Shown here piece by piece: positions 1 through 9,063 of a DNA stretch of 64,000 bases (positions are counted from its first letter, which is position 1; every line of letters starts with the position of its first letter). The position numbers were made by a program, and so were the translations under genes. A model generated the notes under the pieces. The model saw only the letters and a list, made by a program, of their open reading frames with translations, was not told the DNA's origin and did no database searches. Origin of the DNA: Microbacterium oleivorans (GTDB lineage: Bacteria; Actinomycetota; Actinomycetes; Actinomycetales; Microbacteriaceae); NCBI RefSeq assembly GCF_001691565.1, contig NZ_MAYO01000003.1, forward strand, positions 2,097,851-2,161,850, given 5' to 3'.

Positions 1-75
1 GGCCGTCTCCGGTGCTGATCGTGCGGGCCATGGATGCCACCGTAACGCGCGAGCGCCGCTCGGTAGTCTGGCGGG

Positions 76-1347
76 GTGAAGATCCTGGTCCTCGGCTCGG
101 GCGCGCGCGAGCACGCCATCATCCTCGCTCTGGTCGCCGAAGGCGCCGGGCACGAGATCTTCGCGGCCCCCGGCAACGCCGGAATCGCCGCGGACGCGAC
201 GCTCGTCGCCGACCTCGATCAGAACGATCCCGCAGCCGTCACCGCCTTCGCGAACGAGCAGCACATCGACCTCGTCGTGATCGGCCCCGAAGCGCCCCTC
301 GTCGCGGGCGTGGCCGATGCGCTGCGCGAGCGCGGCATCCCCGTGTTCGGACCGGGCAAGGCCGCGGCGCAGATGGAGGGGTCGAAGGCGTTCGCGAAGC
401 GGATCATGGATGCCGCCGGTGTCCCGACCGGCCGCGCGGCGCGCGCGCAGACCCGCGACGAGGTCGCCGCCGCGATCGACGAGTACGGCGCCCCCTACGT
501 CGTGAAGGCCGACGGGCTCGCTGCCGGCAAGGGCGTCATCGTCACGTCCGACCGCGACGCGGCTCTCGCCCACGCCGACACCTACCTGCCGGGCGGGCCC
601 GTGCTCGTCGAGGAGTTCCTCGCCGGCCCCGAGGTCTCGCTCTTCTTCCTCAGCGACGGCGACACCGTCCGCGCACTCAGCCCCGCGCAGGACTTCAAGC
701 GGGCACTCGACGGCGACGAGGGCCCCAACACGGGCGGCATGGGCGCCTACTCGCCCCTCCCCTGGCTCGCCGAGCGGTTCGGCAGCGAAGAGGCGTTCGT
801 CGCGCAGGTGACCGCGGAGGTCGCCGAGCCCGTCATCCGTCAGCTGGATGCCGAGGGCACCCCCTTCATCGGACTGCTTTACGCCGGGCTCATCCTGACT
901 GACGCCGGCGTGAAGGTCATCGAGTTCAACGCTCGGTTCGGCGACCCCGAGACGCAGGTCGTCCTCCCCCGCCTGACGAGCCCGCTGTCACAGCTGCTGC
1001 TCGCCGCCGCGAGCGGCACGCTCGAGTCGGAGCCCGCTCCCGAGTTCTCAGCCGAGGCGGCCGTCACCGTCGTGCTGGCGAGCGAGGGATACCCCGAGCA
1101 GCCGCTTACGGGTCGGCCTCTCACGGGAACGGATGCCGCGGCATCCATCGACGGCGTCCACCTCGCCCACGCCGCGACGAAGAACACCGACGGCGGCCTC
1201 GTCGCGACCGGTGGCCGCGTGCTGAACGTCGTGGCCCTCGGCGCGGATCTCGCCGACGCGCGCGGCCGGGCGTACGTCGCCCTCGAGCACATCTCGCTCG
1301 AGGGGGCGCACTACCGCCGCGACATCGCCCTCAGCGCCTCGCAGTGA
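76..1347 (+). CDS. purD: Phosphoribosylamine-glycine ligase (GARS)
   Basis: Ligates glycine to 5-phosphoribosylamine with ATP, the second step of de novo purine synthesis, in the cytosol. The 423-residue product has the family length. It opens with the nucleotide-fold motif [10 protein letters not shown], carries the ATP-grasp stretch [11 protein letters not shown] near residue 150 and the signature [11 protein letters not shown] near 285. The GTG start fits a leaderless transcript: TAGTCT at 64-69 is a -10 candidate and the start lies 6 nt further on, with no Shine-Dalgarno. The 3' end lies in a 20-bp tandem repeat. It is not adjacent to other purine genes; purC is about 2.8 kb downstream on the same strand. 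Confidence 0.97.
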   Translation: MKILVLGSGAREHAIILALVAEGAGHEIFAAPGNAGIAADATLVADLDQNDPAAVTAFANEQHIDLVVIGPEAPLVAGVADALRERGIPVFGPGKAAAQMEGSKAFAKRIMDAAGVPTGRAARAQTRDEVAAAIDEYGAPYVVKADGLAAGKGVIVTSDRDAALAHADTYLPGGPVLVEEFLAGPEVSLFFLSDGDTVRALSPAQDFKRALDGDEGPNTGGMGAYSPLPWLAERFGSEEAFVAQVTAEVAEPVIRQLDAEGTPFIGLLYAGLILTDAGVKVIEFNARFGDPETQVVLPRLTSPLSQLLLAAASGTLESEPAPEFSAEAAVTVVLASEGYPEQPLTGRPLTGTDAAASIDGVHLAHAATKNTDGGLVATGGRVLNVVALGADLADARGRAYVALEHISLEGAHYRRDIALSASQ

Positions 1348-1422
1348 CCCTCAGCGCCTCGCAGTGACCTTGAGCGCTTCGCCGTGACCTTCAACGCTTC
1401 GCCGTGACCTTCAACGCTTCGC
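1331..1422. repeat. 20-bp tandem direct repeat, 4.6 copies, between convergent genes
   Basis: Units begin at 1331, 1351, 1371, 1391 and 1411 (the last partial). Units 1 and 2 differ only at the last base (TCAGCGCCTCGCAGTGACC followed by C or T); later units drift to TNANCGCTTCGCCGTGACCT. Most copies carry TCA at the left end, a stop codon read leftward, and all four full copies carry TGA near the right end, a stop read rightward. purD stops in unit 1 and the convergent MFS gene stops in the partial unit 5. I see no strong hairpin or T-tract, so terminator function is not supported by sequence. Confidence 0.9.
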
Positions 1423-2901
1423 GAGGTGCGCGGGGCGACGGAGGAACAGCACCATCACGACGCCGAGCGCGATGACGCCGGCCGGGAGCAGCATGGCCTG
1501 GCCCATGGCGGTCGAGAATCCCTCGGCGACGGCCGGCGGCATCCCGCCACCGCCTCCGAAGTCGCCGCCCGCGGCATCGACGGCACCGGGCAGGTTCGCC
1601 TCGAGGCGCGCCTGCATGACCGCGGCGATCGCGGCCGACCCGATGACCGAACCGATCGTCCGCGTCGTGTTGTAGATGCCCGAGCCCGCGCCCGCCTGCT
1701 GCGGCGGCAGGTTGCGGGTCGCGGTCGTCGCGAGCGGACCCCACATGCCGGCGTTCGCGACACCGATGATCGCCGACGGGATGAGCAGCAGGAGGACAGG
1801 CGCCTCCGTGTTCATCAGGAGCACGTAACCGACGAGACCGACCACCATGAGCGAGAGTCCGGGCACGAGGAGGACGCGCGGGTCGACGCGGTCGAGGATG
1901 CGGCCGGCGAAGGGCGCGAGGACGCCCGACAGCACCGCCATCGGAATGAGGAGCAGTGCGGACTCGGTCGGGGTGAGGCCGCGCGCGAGCTGCGTGAAGA
2001 ACGCCATCGGCAGCGCCATGCTCGTCACGGTGAAGCCGACGGCGGCGATCGCGAGGTTGGAGATCGCGAAGTTGCGGTCGCGGAACAGCGCGAGCGGCAC
2101 GAGGGGTTCGCTCTTCGTGCGCGCCTGCGTCCAGACGAAGACCGCGAGCACGGCGACACCGGCGACGATCATGATCCACACCCACGGCGCCCACTCGTAG
2201 TGCTGCCCCTCCTGCAGGCCGAAGACGATGAGGAACAGGGCGACGGCGCTCAGCACGACGCCGAGAACGTCGAAGCGGTGCGGATGCGTCTCGAGCTGCG
2301 GGACGAGGCGAACGGCGAGGACGAAGGCGATGATGCCGACGGGGATGTTGACGAAGAAGATCCACTCCCAGCCGAAGCCGTCGACGAGCAGACCGCCCGC
2401 CAGCGGGCCGACGAGCGTGGCGACACCGGCCGTGGCGCCCCACAGGCCCATTGCGGCGCCTCGCCGCTCGGCCGGGAACGTGCGGGTGATGACGGCCATC
2501 GTCTGCGGCGTCATGAGCGCGGCGCCGAGGCCCTGCGCGGCGCGCGCGAAGATCAGCATCTCGAGCGAGCCCGAGAGGCCGCAGGCGAGCGAGGCGAGCG
2601 TGAAGACCGCGAGGCCGATGAGGTAGATGTTCTTCGGCCCGAACCGGTCACCGAGTCGGCCGGTCACGAGCAGCGGGACCGCGTAGGTGAGCAGATAGGC
2701 CGAGGTCACCCACACGACGTTGTCGAGATTGCTCGTGGACGGATCCAGGGCGGCCTTGATGGCGGGGTTCGCGACGGAGACGATCGTCGTGTCGACGAGG
2801 ATCATGAAAAACCCGAGGACGAGAGCCCAGAGGGCGGGCCAAGGGTTCGTAGGTGCGGATGGGGCGCCCGGGGTGCGGACGGTGGTCGTGCTCTCGCTCA
2901 T
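1411..2901 (-). CDS. MFS drug efflux transporter, DHA2 (EmrB/QacA) family
   Basis: Predicted inner-membrane proton-coupled efflux pump of 496 residues, the usual length for 14-helix DHA2 transporters. The first helix has the family pattern FFMILVDTTIVSVANPAI, and the loop after helix 2 has the MFS motif GRLGDRFGPKN. Next come RAAQGLGAALMTPQ and the motif-C-like GPLAGGLLVDGFGW. The ATG start overlaps the stop of the upstream PadR gene (ATGA), so the two are translationally coupled. The substrate cannot be read from sequence. The C-terminus (HLAKR, then stop) is encoded at the edge of the 20-bp tandem repeat. Confidence 0.93.
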   Translation of the reverse strand: MSESTTTVRTPGAPSAPTNPWPALWALVLGFFMILVDTTIVSVANPAIKAALDPSTSNLDNVVWVTSAYLLTYAVPLLVTGRLGDRFGPKNIYLIGLAVFTLASLACGLSGSLEMLIFARAAQGLGAALMTPQTMAVITRTFPAERRGAAMGLWGATAGVATLVGPLAGGLLVDGFGWEWIFFVNIPVGIIAFVLAVRLVPQLETHPHRFDVLGVVLSAVALFLIVFGLQEGQHYEWAPWVWIMIVAGVAVLAVFVWTQARTKSEPLVPLALFRDRNFAISNLAIAAVGFTVTSMALPMAFFTQLARGLTPTESALLLIPMAVLSGVLAPFAGRILDRVDPRVLLVPGLSLMVVGLVGYVLLMNTEAPVLLLLIPSAIIGVANAGMWGPLATTATRNLPPQQAGAGSGIYNTTRTIGSVIGSAAIAAVMQARLEANLPGAVDAAGGDFGGGGGMPPAVAEGFSTAMGQAMLLPAGVIALGVVMVLFLRRPAHLAKR

Positions 2902-3521
2902 GCGCGTGCGGCTTCTCTCTGTGCCAGATAGCGGTCGGTGGCCGGGATATCGATGACTCCCCAGACGGTGTCGGGATGACGGATGAACTCGACCGCGTCG
3001 TCGAGCCAGGCGATGTCGGCGGCGAGCAGAGCCGCCTGCCGGTGGACCTCGATGAGGAACTGCGGGTGCGACCCGTGAGAGATGGCGGTGTCGCGGGCGC
3101 TCCGGTGCGCACCGAGGGATGCCGCGAGCAGCTCCCGCCGTTTCTCGAGCAGCGCGAGCACCTCGGCCCGATCGAGGTTGTGCGCCTCGGTCAGAGCGAT
3201 GCGGAACCGCTCGGGGTTCTCGATGGAGGGCAGCTCGTGCCGAACCCAAGCCAGAAGCGCCCGAGCCCCGGCATCCGTCAGCGTGTAGGTCGTCCGTTCG
3301 GGGCGGTTCCCCTCGCGGTCGCTGCCCGCCTCGGCGATGAGCTCCTGCCGTTCGAGGCGCGCGACCGTGTGGTAGATCGTGCCGTGCGTGAGGGCGATCA
3401 ACCGGTCGGCGCGGCGCTCGCGGAGCAGGCGCACCATCTCGTAGGGGTGCATGTCGTCCTCGTGGAGCAACGCGAGGAGCATGATCGCGGTCGGGGTGAG
3501 CCGAGCGACGGCATCCGCCAT
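2898..3521 (-). CDS. PadR-family transcriptional regulator
   Basis: The 207-residue protein has an N-terminal PadR winged helix (residues about 8-85, including MHPYEMVRLLRER and the recognition-helix region THGTIYHTVARLERQELI) and a long helical C-terminal dimerisation region of the Vir/AphA type. It precedes and overlaps the MFS pump, an arrangement typical of PadR-controlled multidrug efflux. The ATG has an AAGGGGG ribosome site about 6 nt upstream. A perfect palindrome just upstream is the likely operator, so autorepression relieved by a pump substrate is inferred. Confidence 0.92.
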   Translation of the reverse strand: MADAVARLTPTAIMLLALLHEDDMHPYEMVRLLRERRADRLIALTHGTIYHTVARLERQELIAEAGSDREGNRPERTTYTLTDAGARALLAWVRHELPSIENPERFRIALTEAHNLDRAEVLALLEKRRELLAASLGAHRSARDTAISHGSHPQFLIEVHRQAALLAADIAWLDDAVEFIRHPDTVWGVIDIPATDRYLAQREAARA

Positions 3522-3541
3522 GAGGACCCCCTTCGCACGAT

Positions 3542-3559
3542 TAGTCCATGTGGACTATA
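3542..3559 (-). promoter_or_regulatory. PadR operator overlapping the padR-MFS promoter
   Basis: TAGTCCA-TG-TGGACTA at 3542-3557 is a perfect 7-2-7 inverted repeat 20 bp upstream of the padR start. Read leftward, TATAGT (3559-3554) is a good -10 overlapping one arm, so a bound dimer would block initiation. Assignment to this PadR is inferred from position and symmetry. Confidence 0.7.
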
Positions 3560-3574
3560 CGCCTGATCGCCGGA

Positions 3575-4117
3575 TCACCCTGTGGAGTCGTCGGCTCGGA
3601 GGACCGCCCAGGCGCGATCGACGCCGTCGGTGATCGCGGTGATCTGGATGCCCACCATCCGGCTGACGGTGATCCCCGTGACGCGTCCCGGAGCGCTGCA
3701 CACCTGCGTCACGGTGATGGGTCCCGTGATCGTCACCGGCGGATCGTCCTCGCCCGCTGCGGGACTCAGCGACAGGGTGATGGTGGCGTCTCGGGGGACG
3801 CAGTCGAAGTCGAGCGTGTACGCCTGCTCGCGCACGGCGCTCGCGGCCACGTTCAGTTCGGTCTGCGGCTCCACGCCGACCGCATCGCCGTCGAACACGA
3901 AGCGGGTCGCCTCGAGGGGATTCTCGTCCGGAACCCGGTACGACGGGTCGTCAGGCTCCTCAACCGACGCAGACGCGGACGGGCTCGGAGACGGCAGCGG
4001 GACGGACGCGGACGGGCTCGGCGAGGGCGCCGCGTCATCCACCCCCGTCGTGGAGATGCAGCCGCTCAGACCGAGCAACAGCGCGAGGGCTGTCGGGACG
4101 AGCAGCGGGCGGCGCAT
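3575..4117 (-). CDS. Predicted lipoprotein with Ser/Pro linker
   Basis: The 180-residue product begins MRRPLLVPTALALLLGLSGC, a signal peptide with lipobox LSGC, so Cys20 is probably lipidated. A low-complexity Pro-Ser-Ala-Val linker (about residues 28-55) follows, then a beta-rich domain of about 120 residues containing two cysteines (in FDCVP and TQVCS) that may pair. I do not recognise the family. An upstream in-frame extension would overlap purC and lacks the signal-peptide logic. TACTCT (4129-4124) six nt before the ATG suggests a leaderless mRNA, divergent from the purC promoter about 25 bp away. Confidence 0.8.
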   Translation of the reverse strand: MRRPLLVPTALALLLGLSGCISTTGVDDAAPSPSPSASVPLPSPSPSASASVEEPDDPSYRVPDENPLEATRFVFDGDAVGVEPQTELNVAASAVREQAYTLDFDCVPRDATITLSLSPAAGEDDPPVTITGPITVTQVCSAPGRVTGITVSRMVGIQITAITDGVDRAWAVLRADDSTG

Positions 4118-4163
4118 GACGACAGAGTACGCACGGGCCTGCGCCGCCCGCGATAATGGCCGG

Positions 4164-5054
4164 GTGACGGATGCCGCGACTGCCCTGCCCGGATGGACCC
4201 ACGTGTACTCGGGCAAGGTCCGGGACCTCTACCGACCCGCCGACGGCACGGACGGACGGATGCTGGTGGTCGCCAGCGACCGCGTCAGTGCGTTCGACCA
4301 GGTGCTGGACCCGGGCATCCCCCAAAAGGGCGAGCTCCTCACCCGCCTGAGCCTGTGGTGGTTCTCCCAGCTCGCCGGCGGCGACGGAGGACGGCCCATC
4401 TCGAACCACCTGATCGACGGCGTCGAGCCGCCCGCCGAGGTTGCCGGTCGCGCCATGGTCGTCCGAGAGCTCGACATGCAGCCGCTCGAGTGCATCGTCC
4501 GCGGTTACCTCACCGGGTCGGGCTGGGCCGAGTATCAGGCCGACGGTACGGTCTGCGGCATCGCGCTCCCGTCGGGCCTGCACAACGGCGACCGCCTGCC
4601 CGAGCCGATCTACACCCCCGCCTACAAGGCACCGCTCGGCGAGCACGACGAGAACATCTCGTTCGAGCGCAGCGTCGAGCTCGTCGGCGAGACCCGCGCG
4701 GCCGCCCTGCGCGATGCCTCGCTCGAGATCTACCGCCGCGCCGCTGCCCTCGCCGAGGCGAAGGGGCTGATCCTCGCCGACACGAAGTTCGAGTTCGGCT
4801 ACGACGCCGACGGCACCCTGACCCTTGCCGACGAGGTGCTCACGAGCGACTCGTCACGGTACTGGGATGCCGAGACCTGGCGCACCGGGTCGACGCCCGC
4901 CGAACGCATGGCGAGCTTCGACAAGCAGATCGTCCGCGACTGGATGGGCGCGAACTGGGACAAGCAGGGGACGCCCCCCACCGTCCCGGCAGCCATCGTC
5001 GAACAGACCGCGGCCAAGTATCGGGAACTCCTGGACCGACTCGCCGCGGCGTGA
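4164..5054 (+). CDS. purC: Phosphoribosylaminoimidazole-succinocarboxamide synthase
   Basis: Joins CAIR and aspartate with ATP to give SAICAR in purine synthesis. The 296-residue product fits the longer SAICAR synthetase class. It begins with the ATP-binding motif YSGKVRDLY, followed by ASDRVSAFD and GIPQKGELLTRLSLWWF, and contains the substrate loop VRGYLTGSGWAEY and the metal/ATP motif LADTKFEFG. The GTG start lies 6 nt after GATAAT (4152-4157), an excellent -10, so it is read as leaderless. The lipoprotein gene is divergent upstream; the nucleobase permease follows after 78 bp. Confidence 0.96.
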   Translation: MTDAATALPGWTHVYSGKVRDLYRPADGTDGRMLVVASDRVSAFDQVLDPGIPQKGELLTRLSLWWFSQLAGGDGGRPISNHLIDGVEPPAEVAGRAMVVRELDMQPLECIVRGYLTGSGWAEYQADGTVCGIALPSGLHNGDRLPEPIYTPAYKAPLGEHDENISFERSVELVGETRAAALRDASLEIYRRAAALAEAKGLILADTKFEFGYDADGTLTLADEVLTSDSSRYWDAETWRTGSTPAERMASFDKQIVRDWMGANWDKQGTPPTVPAAIVEQTAAKYRELLDRLAAA

Positions 5055-5132
5055 CGCGGTCGGTCCGCCGCGTACAGCCGGCTCCCAGGTAGCCTGACCC
5101 CAGGCATCCCCCACCATCTGAGGAGCACGCGC

Positions 5133-6491
5133 ATGCCCATCTGGACCCTTCACGGCGATGGACGTCGCGTCGCCCCCGGAGCCGTCGTCACCCCGAGCGA
5201 GCGTCTCGGCTGGGGCAGCACGGTCGCGATCGGCGCCCAGCACGTCGTGGCCATGTTCGGCGCGACGTTCCTCGTGCCGCTCCTGACCGGATTCCCGGTC
5301 AGCACGACGCTGCTGTTCTCGGGGCTCGGGACCCTCCTTTTCTTGATCCTCACCCGCAACAAGCTCCCCAGCTACCTCGGGTCGTCCTTCGCCTTCATCG
5401 CGCCGATCACGGCCTTCGGTCCCGGTCAGGGCAAGCCGCTCGACAGCCCTGAGCAGATCGGCCAGGCGCTCGTCGGCGTCTTCGTCGCGGGCATCCTGCT
5501 CGCGGGCATCGGCTTCCTCGTGCAGGCCACGGGCACCCGCTGGCTCGAGAAGCTCATGCCGCCCGTCGTCTCCGGCGCGATCGTCGCGCTCATCGGCCTC
5601 AACCTCGCTCCGGCGGCGTGGAACAACTTCAAGACCGACGCCGTCCTCGCGACCATCACCCTGGTCGCCTGCATCCTGTTCGCCGTGCTCTTCCGCGGCA
5701 TCCTCGGCCGCGTGTCGATCTTCCTCGGCGTCGTCGTCGGCTACATCGCCGCGCTGGTCATGGGCAAGGTCGACTTCTCGGGCGTGACCGCACTCATCGA
5801 GAGCAACCAGTGGATCGGGCTGCCGACCTTCCACCTGCCGTCCTTCGGCGACCCGGTCGCGTGGGGCCTCCTGCCGATGTTCCTGCCCGTCGTCCTCGTC
5901 CTCGTCGCCGAGAACGTCGGCCACGTGCGCGGTGTGGCGACCATGACCGGCGACCCCACGGTCAACACGCGCACCGGCCGCGCCCTTCTCGCCGACGGCC
6001 TCGCGACGACCCTCGCCGGCGCGTTCGGCGGCTCGGGCACGACCACCTACGGCGAGAACATCGGCGTCATGGCTGCAACCCGCATCTATTCGACGGCGGC
6101 GTACTGGGTGGCCGGAATCATCGCCGTGCTGCTGTCGTTCTCGCCTGTCGTCGGTGCGGTGCTCTTCACGATCCCGAGCGGCGTGATCGGCGGCGTCACG
6201 ACGGCGCTCTACGGCCTCATCGGCGTCATCGGCATCAAGATCTGGGTCGACAACCAGGTCGACTTCTCGCGCCCCGTGAACCAGTACACGGTCGCCGTCG
6301 CCTTCGTCATCGCCATCGCGAACTTCACGATGGACCTCGGTCAGCTGCAGTTCGGCGGCATCGTGCTCGGCACCGTCGCGGCCCTCGTGATCTACCACGC
6401 CGGCAACGCGATCGCGCGGGCTCGCAAGACCGGGGCGGACGACGGTGGCCCGATCGTCCCGATCGGTCAGCTCGGCGGCGACCCGGACTGA
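5133..6491 (+). CDS. NCS2-family nucleobase permease (uracil/xanthine type)
   Basis: Polytopic proton symporter for uracil or a related base, 452 residues with about 14 membrane segments. Seen features are AIGAQHVVAMFGATFLVPLLTG in the first helices, the NCS2 half-helix regions LPSYLGSSFAFIAPI and MFLPVVLVLVAENVGH (the binding-site glutamate in AENVGH), and GLATTLAGAFGGSGTTTYGENIGV. Length and motifs resemble UraA/PyrP more than UapA-type xanthine permeases. A GAGGAG ribosome site (5120-5125) is 7 nt from the ATG, and TAGCCT at 5090-5095 is a -10 candidate. Its place after purC suits salvage. Confidence 0.93.
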   Translation: MPIWTLHGDGRRVAPGAVVTPSERLGWGSTVAIGAQHVVAMFGATFLVPLLTGFPVSTTLLFSGLGTLLFLILTRNKLPSYLGSSFAFIAPITAFGPGQGKPLDSPEQIGQALVGVFVAGILLAGIGFLVQATGTRWLEKLMPPVVSGAIVALIGLNLAPAAWNNFKTDAVLATITLVACILFAVLFRGILGRVSIFLGVVVGYIAALVMGKVDFSGVTALIESNQWIGLPTFHLPSFGDPVAWGLLPMFLPVVLVLVAENVGHVRGVATMTGDPTVNTRTGRALLADGLATTLAGAFGGSGTTTYGENIGVMAATRIYSTAAYWVAGIIAVLLSFSPVVGAVLFTIPSGVIGGVTTALYGLIGVIGIKIWVDNQVDFSRPVNQYTVAVAFVIAIANFTMDLGQLQFGGIVLGTVAALVIYHAGNAIARARKTGADDGGPIVPIGQLGGDPD

Positions 6492-6507
6492 GTTCCGGCG
6501 TCGCCGT

Positions 6508-7554
6508 TCAGGCGGATTCGCGGACGACGAGCTGCGTGTCGAGCAGCGTCTCGTGCGGCGGGAATCCGCCGCCGAGGAGCGTGAGCAGCACGTCCGCCAT
6601 GACTTCGCCCTGCTGGAGCGAGGGCTGTCGCACGGTGGTCAGCATCGGGGAGACCGACGTGGCCACCGGAGAGTCGTCGTAGCCGACGATCGCGACGTCC
6701 TCGGGAACGCGGAGCCCCGCACGCGCGAGCTCGACGAGGATCCCGCGGGCCATGAGATCGCTCGCGGCGAAGAGGCCATCGAACTCCGCGCCGGCGTCGA
6801 GGATCCGCCGCACGGCCGCCGCTCCCGCCTCCGCCGTGAAGTCGCCGTCTTCGACCGCGACGGGCGTCAGGCCCGCGGCATCCACTGCTTCGAGGAACCC
6901 TGTCAGACGATCGATGCCGCCGGGCATCGTCCGCGGGCCGGTGATGGTCGCGAGACGCGTCCGGCCCTGGTCGATGAGGTGCTGCGTGGCGAGGCGACCC
7001 CCCTCCACGTTGTCGACGTCGACGTAGTAGTCGCGCTCGCGCTCACGGACGGGACGACCGCCGTAGACGACGGGCATCGCGGCGGCGATGCGGTCGATGA
7101 AGGCGTCGCTCGTGTGGTGCGAGACGATGATCGCACCGTCGACGGCCCCGCTGCGGAGGTACTCCGTCGCCTTGTCGTCGGGGTCGTCGCTGGCGATGAT
7201 CAGGTTGAGCACGTAGTCGGACTTCGAGACCCGCTTGTTGATGCCGCTGACGATCGCGGCGAAGAACGGGTCGCCGAAGAACCGAGTGGTGTCCTCGGGT
7301 ACGACGAGGGCGACCGCCATCGTCGCCCGGCTCGCGAGCGACCGCGCGGCTCGGTTGGGCACGTAGTTGAGCTCGTCGATCGCCCGGCGTACGGCGGCGA
7401 GCGCAGCGGGACTGACCGCGGTCGACCCGTTCACCACGCGCGAGACGGTGGAGCGGGACACCCCGGCTGCGGCGGCGACCTCTTCAATGGTCACCGGCGA
7501 CGCGATGGTCACCGAGGGGGCGCTCGTCACCGGCGAGTGAAGGGTTTCGGACAC
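6508..7554 (-). CDS. LacI-family regulator, CebR/CelR-like
   Basis: The 348-residue repressor has an N-terminal LacI helix-turn-helix (VTIEEVAAAAGVSRSTVSRVVNGS, here split as VTIEEVAAAAGVSRS plus TVSRVVNGS) with hinge helix NRAARSLASR, then a periplasmic-binding-like sensor domain. GTG at 7554 is chosen because GAGG lies 5 nt upstream; longer in-frame extensions run into the glucosidase gene. It is the last gene of the cello-oligosaccharide operon, 20 bp behind the GH1 gene. The operon promoter carries three near-consensus CebR/CelR boxes, so this protein is the obvious candidate to bind them, with cellobiose as likely inducer by analogy to Streptomyces CebR and Thermobifida CelR. Confidence 0.9.
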   Translation of the reverse strand: MSETLHSPVTSAPSVTIASPVTIEEVAAAAGVSRSTVSRVVNGSTAVSPAALAAVRRAIDELNYVPNRAARSLASRATMAVALVVPEDTTRFFGDPFFAAIVSGINKRVSKSDYVLNLIIASDDPDDKATEYLRSGAVDGAIIVSHHTSDAFIDRIAAAMPVVYGGRPVRERERDYYVDVDNVEGGRLATQHLIDQGRTRLATITGPRTMPGGIDRLTGFLEAVDAAGLTPVAVEDGDFTAEAGAAAVRRILDAGAEFDGLFAASDLMARGILVELARAGLRVPEDVAIVGYDDSPVATSVSPMLTTVRQPSLQQGEVMADVLLTLLGGGFPPHETLLDTQLVVRESA

Positions 7555-7574
7555 GGTCACCTCGGGGAGTGCAG

Positions 7575-9020
7575 TCAGTCGATCGCTCGGTCGGCGATGA
7601 CCCGACGATACTCCAGCGCGCTGTCCTTGAACGTCCGTTCCTGGGTGTCGTAGTCGACCCGGATGAGCCCGAACCGCTTGTCGTACCCCCACGCCCACTC
7701 GAAGTTGTCCATGAGCGACCAGTAGAAGTAGCCGCGCACGTCGACGCCGGCATCGGCGGCGTCGAGGATCGCTTCGAGGTGGCCGCGCAGGAAGTCGACG
7801 CGGTCCGCATCGTGCACCCGGGTCTCGCCGCCCTCGACGACGGACTCGTCATCGTAGGCCGCGCCGTTCTCCGTCACGAACAGCGCGGTGCCGGCATCCT
7901 TCGCGTACTCGTCCCACACCCGCTCGAGCAGCACCGTCAACCCGGCGGGTTGCACCTCCCAGTGCATCGCCGTGCGCGGGAGTCCCCGCTCGTACCAGTG
8001 GATGCCGTCGCCCGCCGGCCACGGCGACCCCACGACGCGGTCGGTCGGGGCATCACCCGGCAGGGGCGGGTCCGCAGGAGCCGTGCCGCCGACGAACTCG
8101 CCGTGGTAGTAGTTGACGCCCAGCACGTCGAGCGACTGCGAGATCGTGGCGAGGTCGCCGGGGAGAACGGCCGCCTCGAACCGGGCGACCTCAGCAGCGT
8201 CGACCGCGCGGATGTCCTCCACGATGTCCTCGGGGTAGCTCCCCCGGAAGATCGGGTCGAGGAACCACCGGTTGAACTGTCCGTCGATGCGGCGGGCGGC
8301 GTCGACGTCCTCGGGCCTGGCCGGATCGGCCGCCTCGGCGACCGTGAGATTCAGCGTGATGCCGAGGTTCAGCGCGGGGTCGCGGCGCCGCAGCTCCTCG
8401 ACGACGAGGCCGTGCCCGCGCAGCAGGTGGTGGGATGCCAGCATCCCGTCACCGATGCTGAACCGGCCGGGCGCGTGGATCCCGCCCGTGTAGCTGAGGA
8501 ACGACGAGCACCAGGGTTCGTTGAGGGTGGTCCAGTCGGTGACGCGATCGCCGAGGGCGTCGTGCACCGTCAGCGCGTACTCCGCGAACCGCTCGCTCGT
8601 CTCGCGGGCCGTCCATCCGCCGCGTTCCTCGAGCGCCTGCGGCAGGTCCCAGTGGTAGAGCGTGAGCCACGGACGGATGCCGGCCGCGAGGAGCTCGTCG
8701 ACGAGACGCTCGTAGAAGTCGATGCCCTTCGGGTTGACGGGACCGCCGTCGGGCCGCACGCGCGACCACGACGTCGAGAACCGATACGTGTCGAGGCCGA
8801 GCTCCGCCATGAGCGCGACGTCGTCTCGGTAGCGGTGGTAGTGGTCGCACGCGACGTCGCCGTTGTCGGCGCCGATGACGGCGCCCGGCACGCGGCTGAA
8901 CGCATCCCAGATCGACGCCGTCCGACCGTCCTCGAAGGCGGCTCCCTCGATCTGGTACGCGGCGGTCGCCGCCCCGAAGAGGAAGTCGGTCGGGAAGGGG
9001 CGGGGGGTTCGGACGGGCAC
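7575..9020 (-). CDS. GH1 beta-glucosidase (6-phospho-independent type)
   Basis: Retaining cytosolic glycosidase expected to split imported cellobiose or cello-oligosaccharides to glucose; there is no signal peptide. With the GTG start at 9020 the product is 481 residues, normal for GH1. It begins FPTDFLFGAATAAYQIEGA. The acid/base glutamate is E168 in TTLNEPW and the nucleophile is E384 in FVTENGAAY. AGGAG lies 12 nt upstream of this start, slightly long; an alternative GTG at 9053 has no ribosome site. It is cotranscribed after two sugar ABC permeases, matching the cebEFG-bglC plan of Streptomyces. Confidence 0.94.
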   Translation of the reverse strand: MPVRTPRPFPTDFLFGAATAAYQIEGAAFEDGRTASIWDAFSRVPGAVIGADNGDVACDHYHRYRDDVALMAELGLDTYRFSTSWSRVRPDGGPVNPKGIDFYERLVDELLAAGIRPWLTLYHWDLPQALEERGGWTARETSERFAEYALTVHDALGDRVTDWTTLNEPWCSSFLSYTGGIHAPGRFSIGDGMLASHHLLRGHGLVVEELRRRDPALNLGITLNLTVAEAADPARPEDVDAARRIDGQFNRWFLDPIFRGSYPEDIVEDIRAVDAAEVARFEAAVLPGDLATISQSLDVLGVNYYHGEFVGGTAPADPPLPGDAPTDRVVGSPWPAGDGIHWYERGLPRTAMHWEVQPAGLTVLLERVWDEYAKDAGTALFVTENGAAYDDESVVEGGETRVHDADRVDFLRGHLEAILDAADAGVDVRGYFYWSLMDNFEWAWGYDKRFGLIRVDYDTQERTFKDSALEYRRVIADRAID

Positions 9021-9063
9021 GGGGGCAGAGTACTCCTGCGAAAGGACGTTCACGGTGAGGCCG

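Noticed and set aside
1331..1422. The tandem 20-bp array as a CRISPR fragment
   Set aside because: Units are directly adjacent without spacers and no cas gene is present.
1426..2931. A 501-codon rightward frame opposite the MFS gene
   Set aside because: Shadow of the MFS gene, rich in Arg/Asp/Glu/His, no domain and no start signals.
2902..3249. An N-terminal extension of the MFS transporter in its open frame
   Set aside because: It overlaps PadR in another frame; the ATGA overlap at 2898-2901 and the membrane pattern beginning after MSESTTTV fix the start.
7555..7698. A longer LacI (CebR-like) start overlapping the GH1 gene
   Set aside because: It would read antisense-like low-complexity sequence over the GH1 3' end; GTG at 7554 has a ribosome site and a normal HTH distance.
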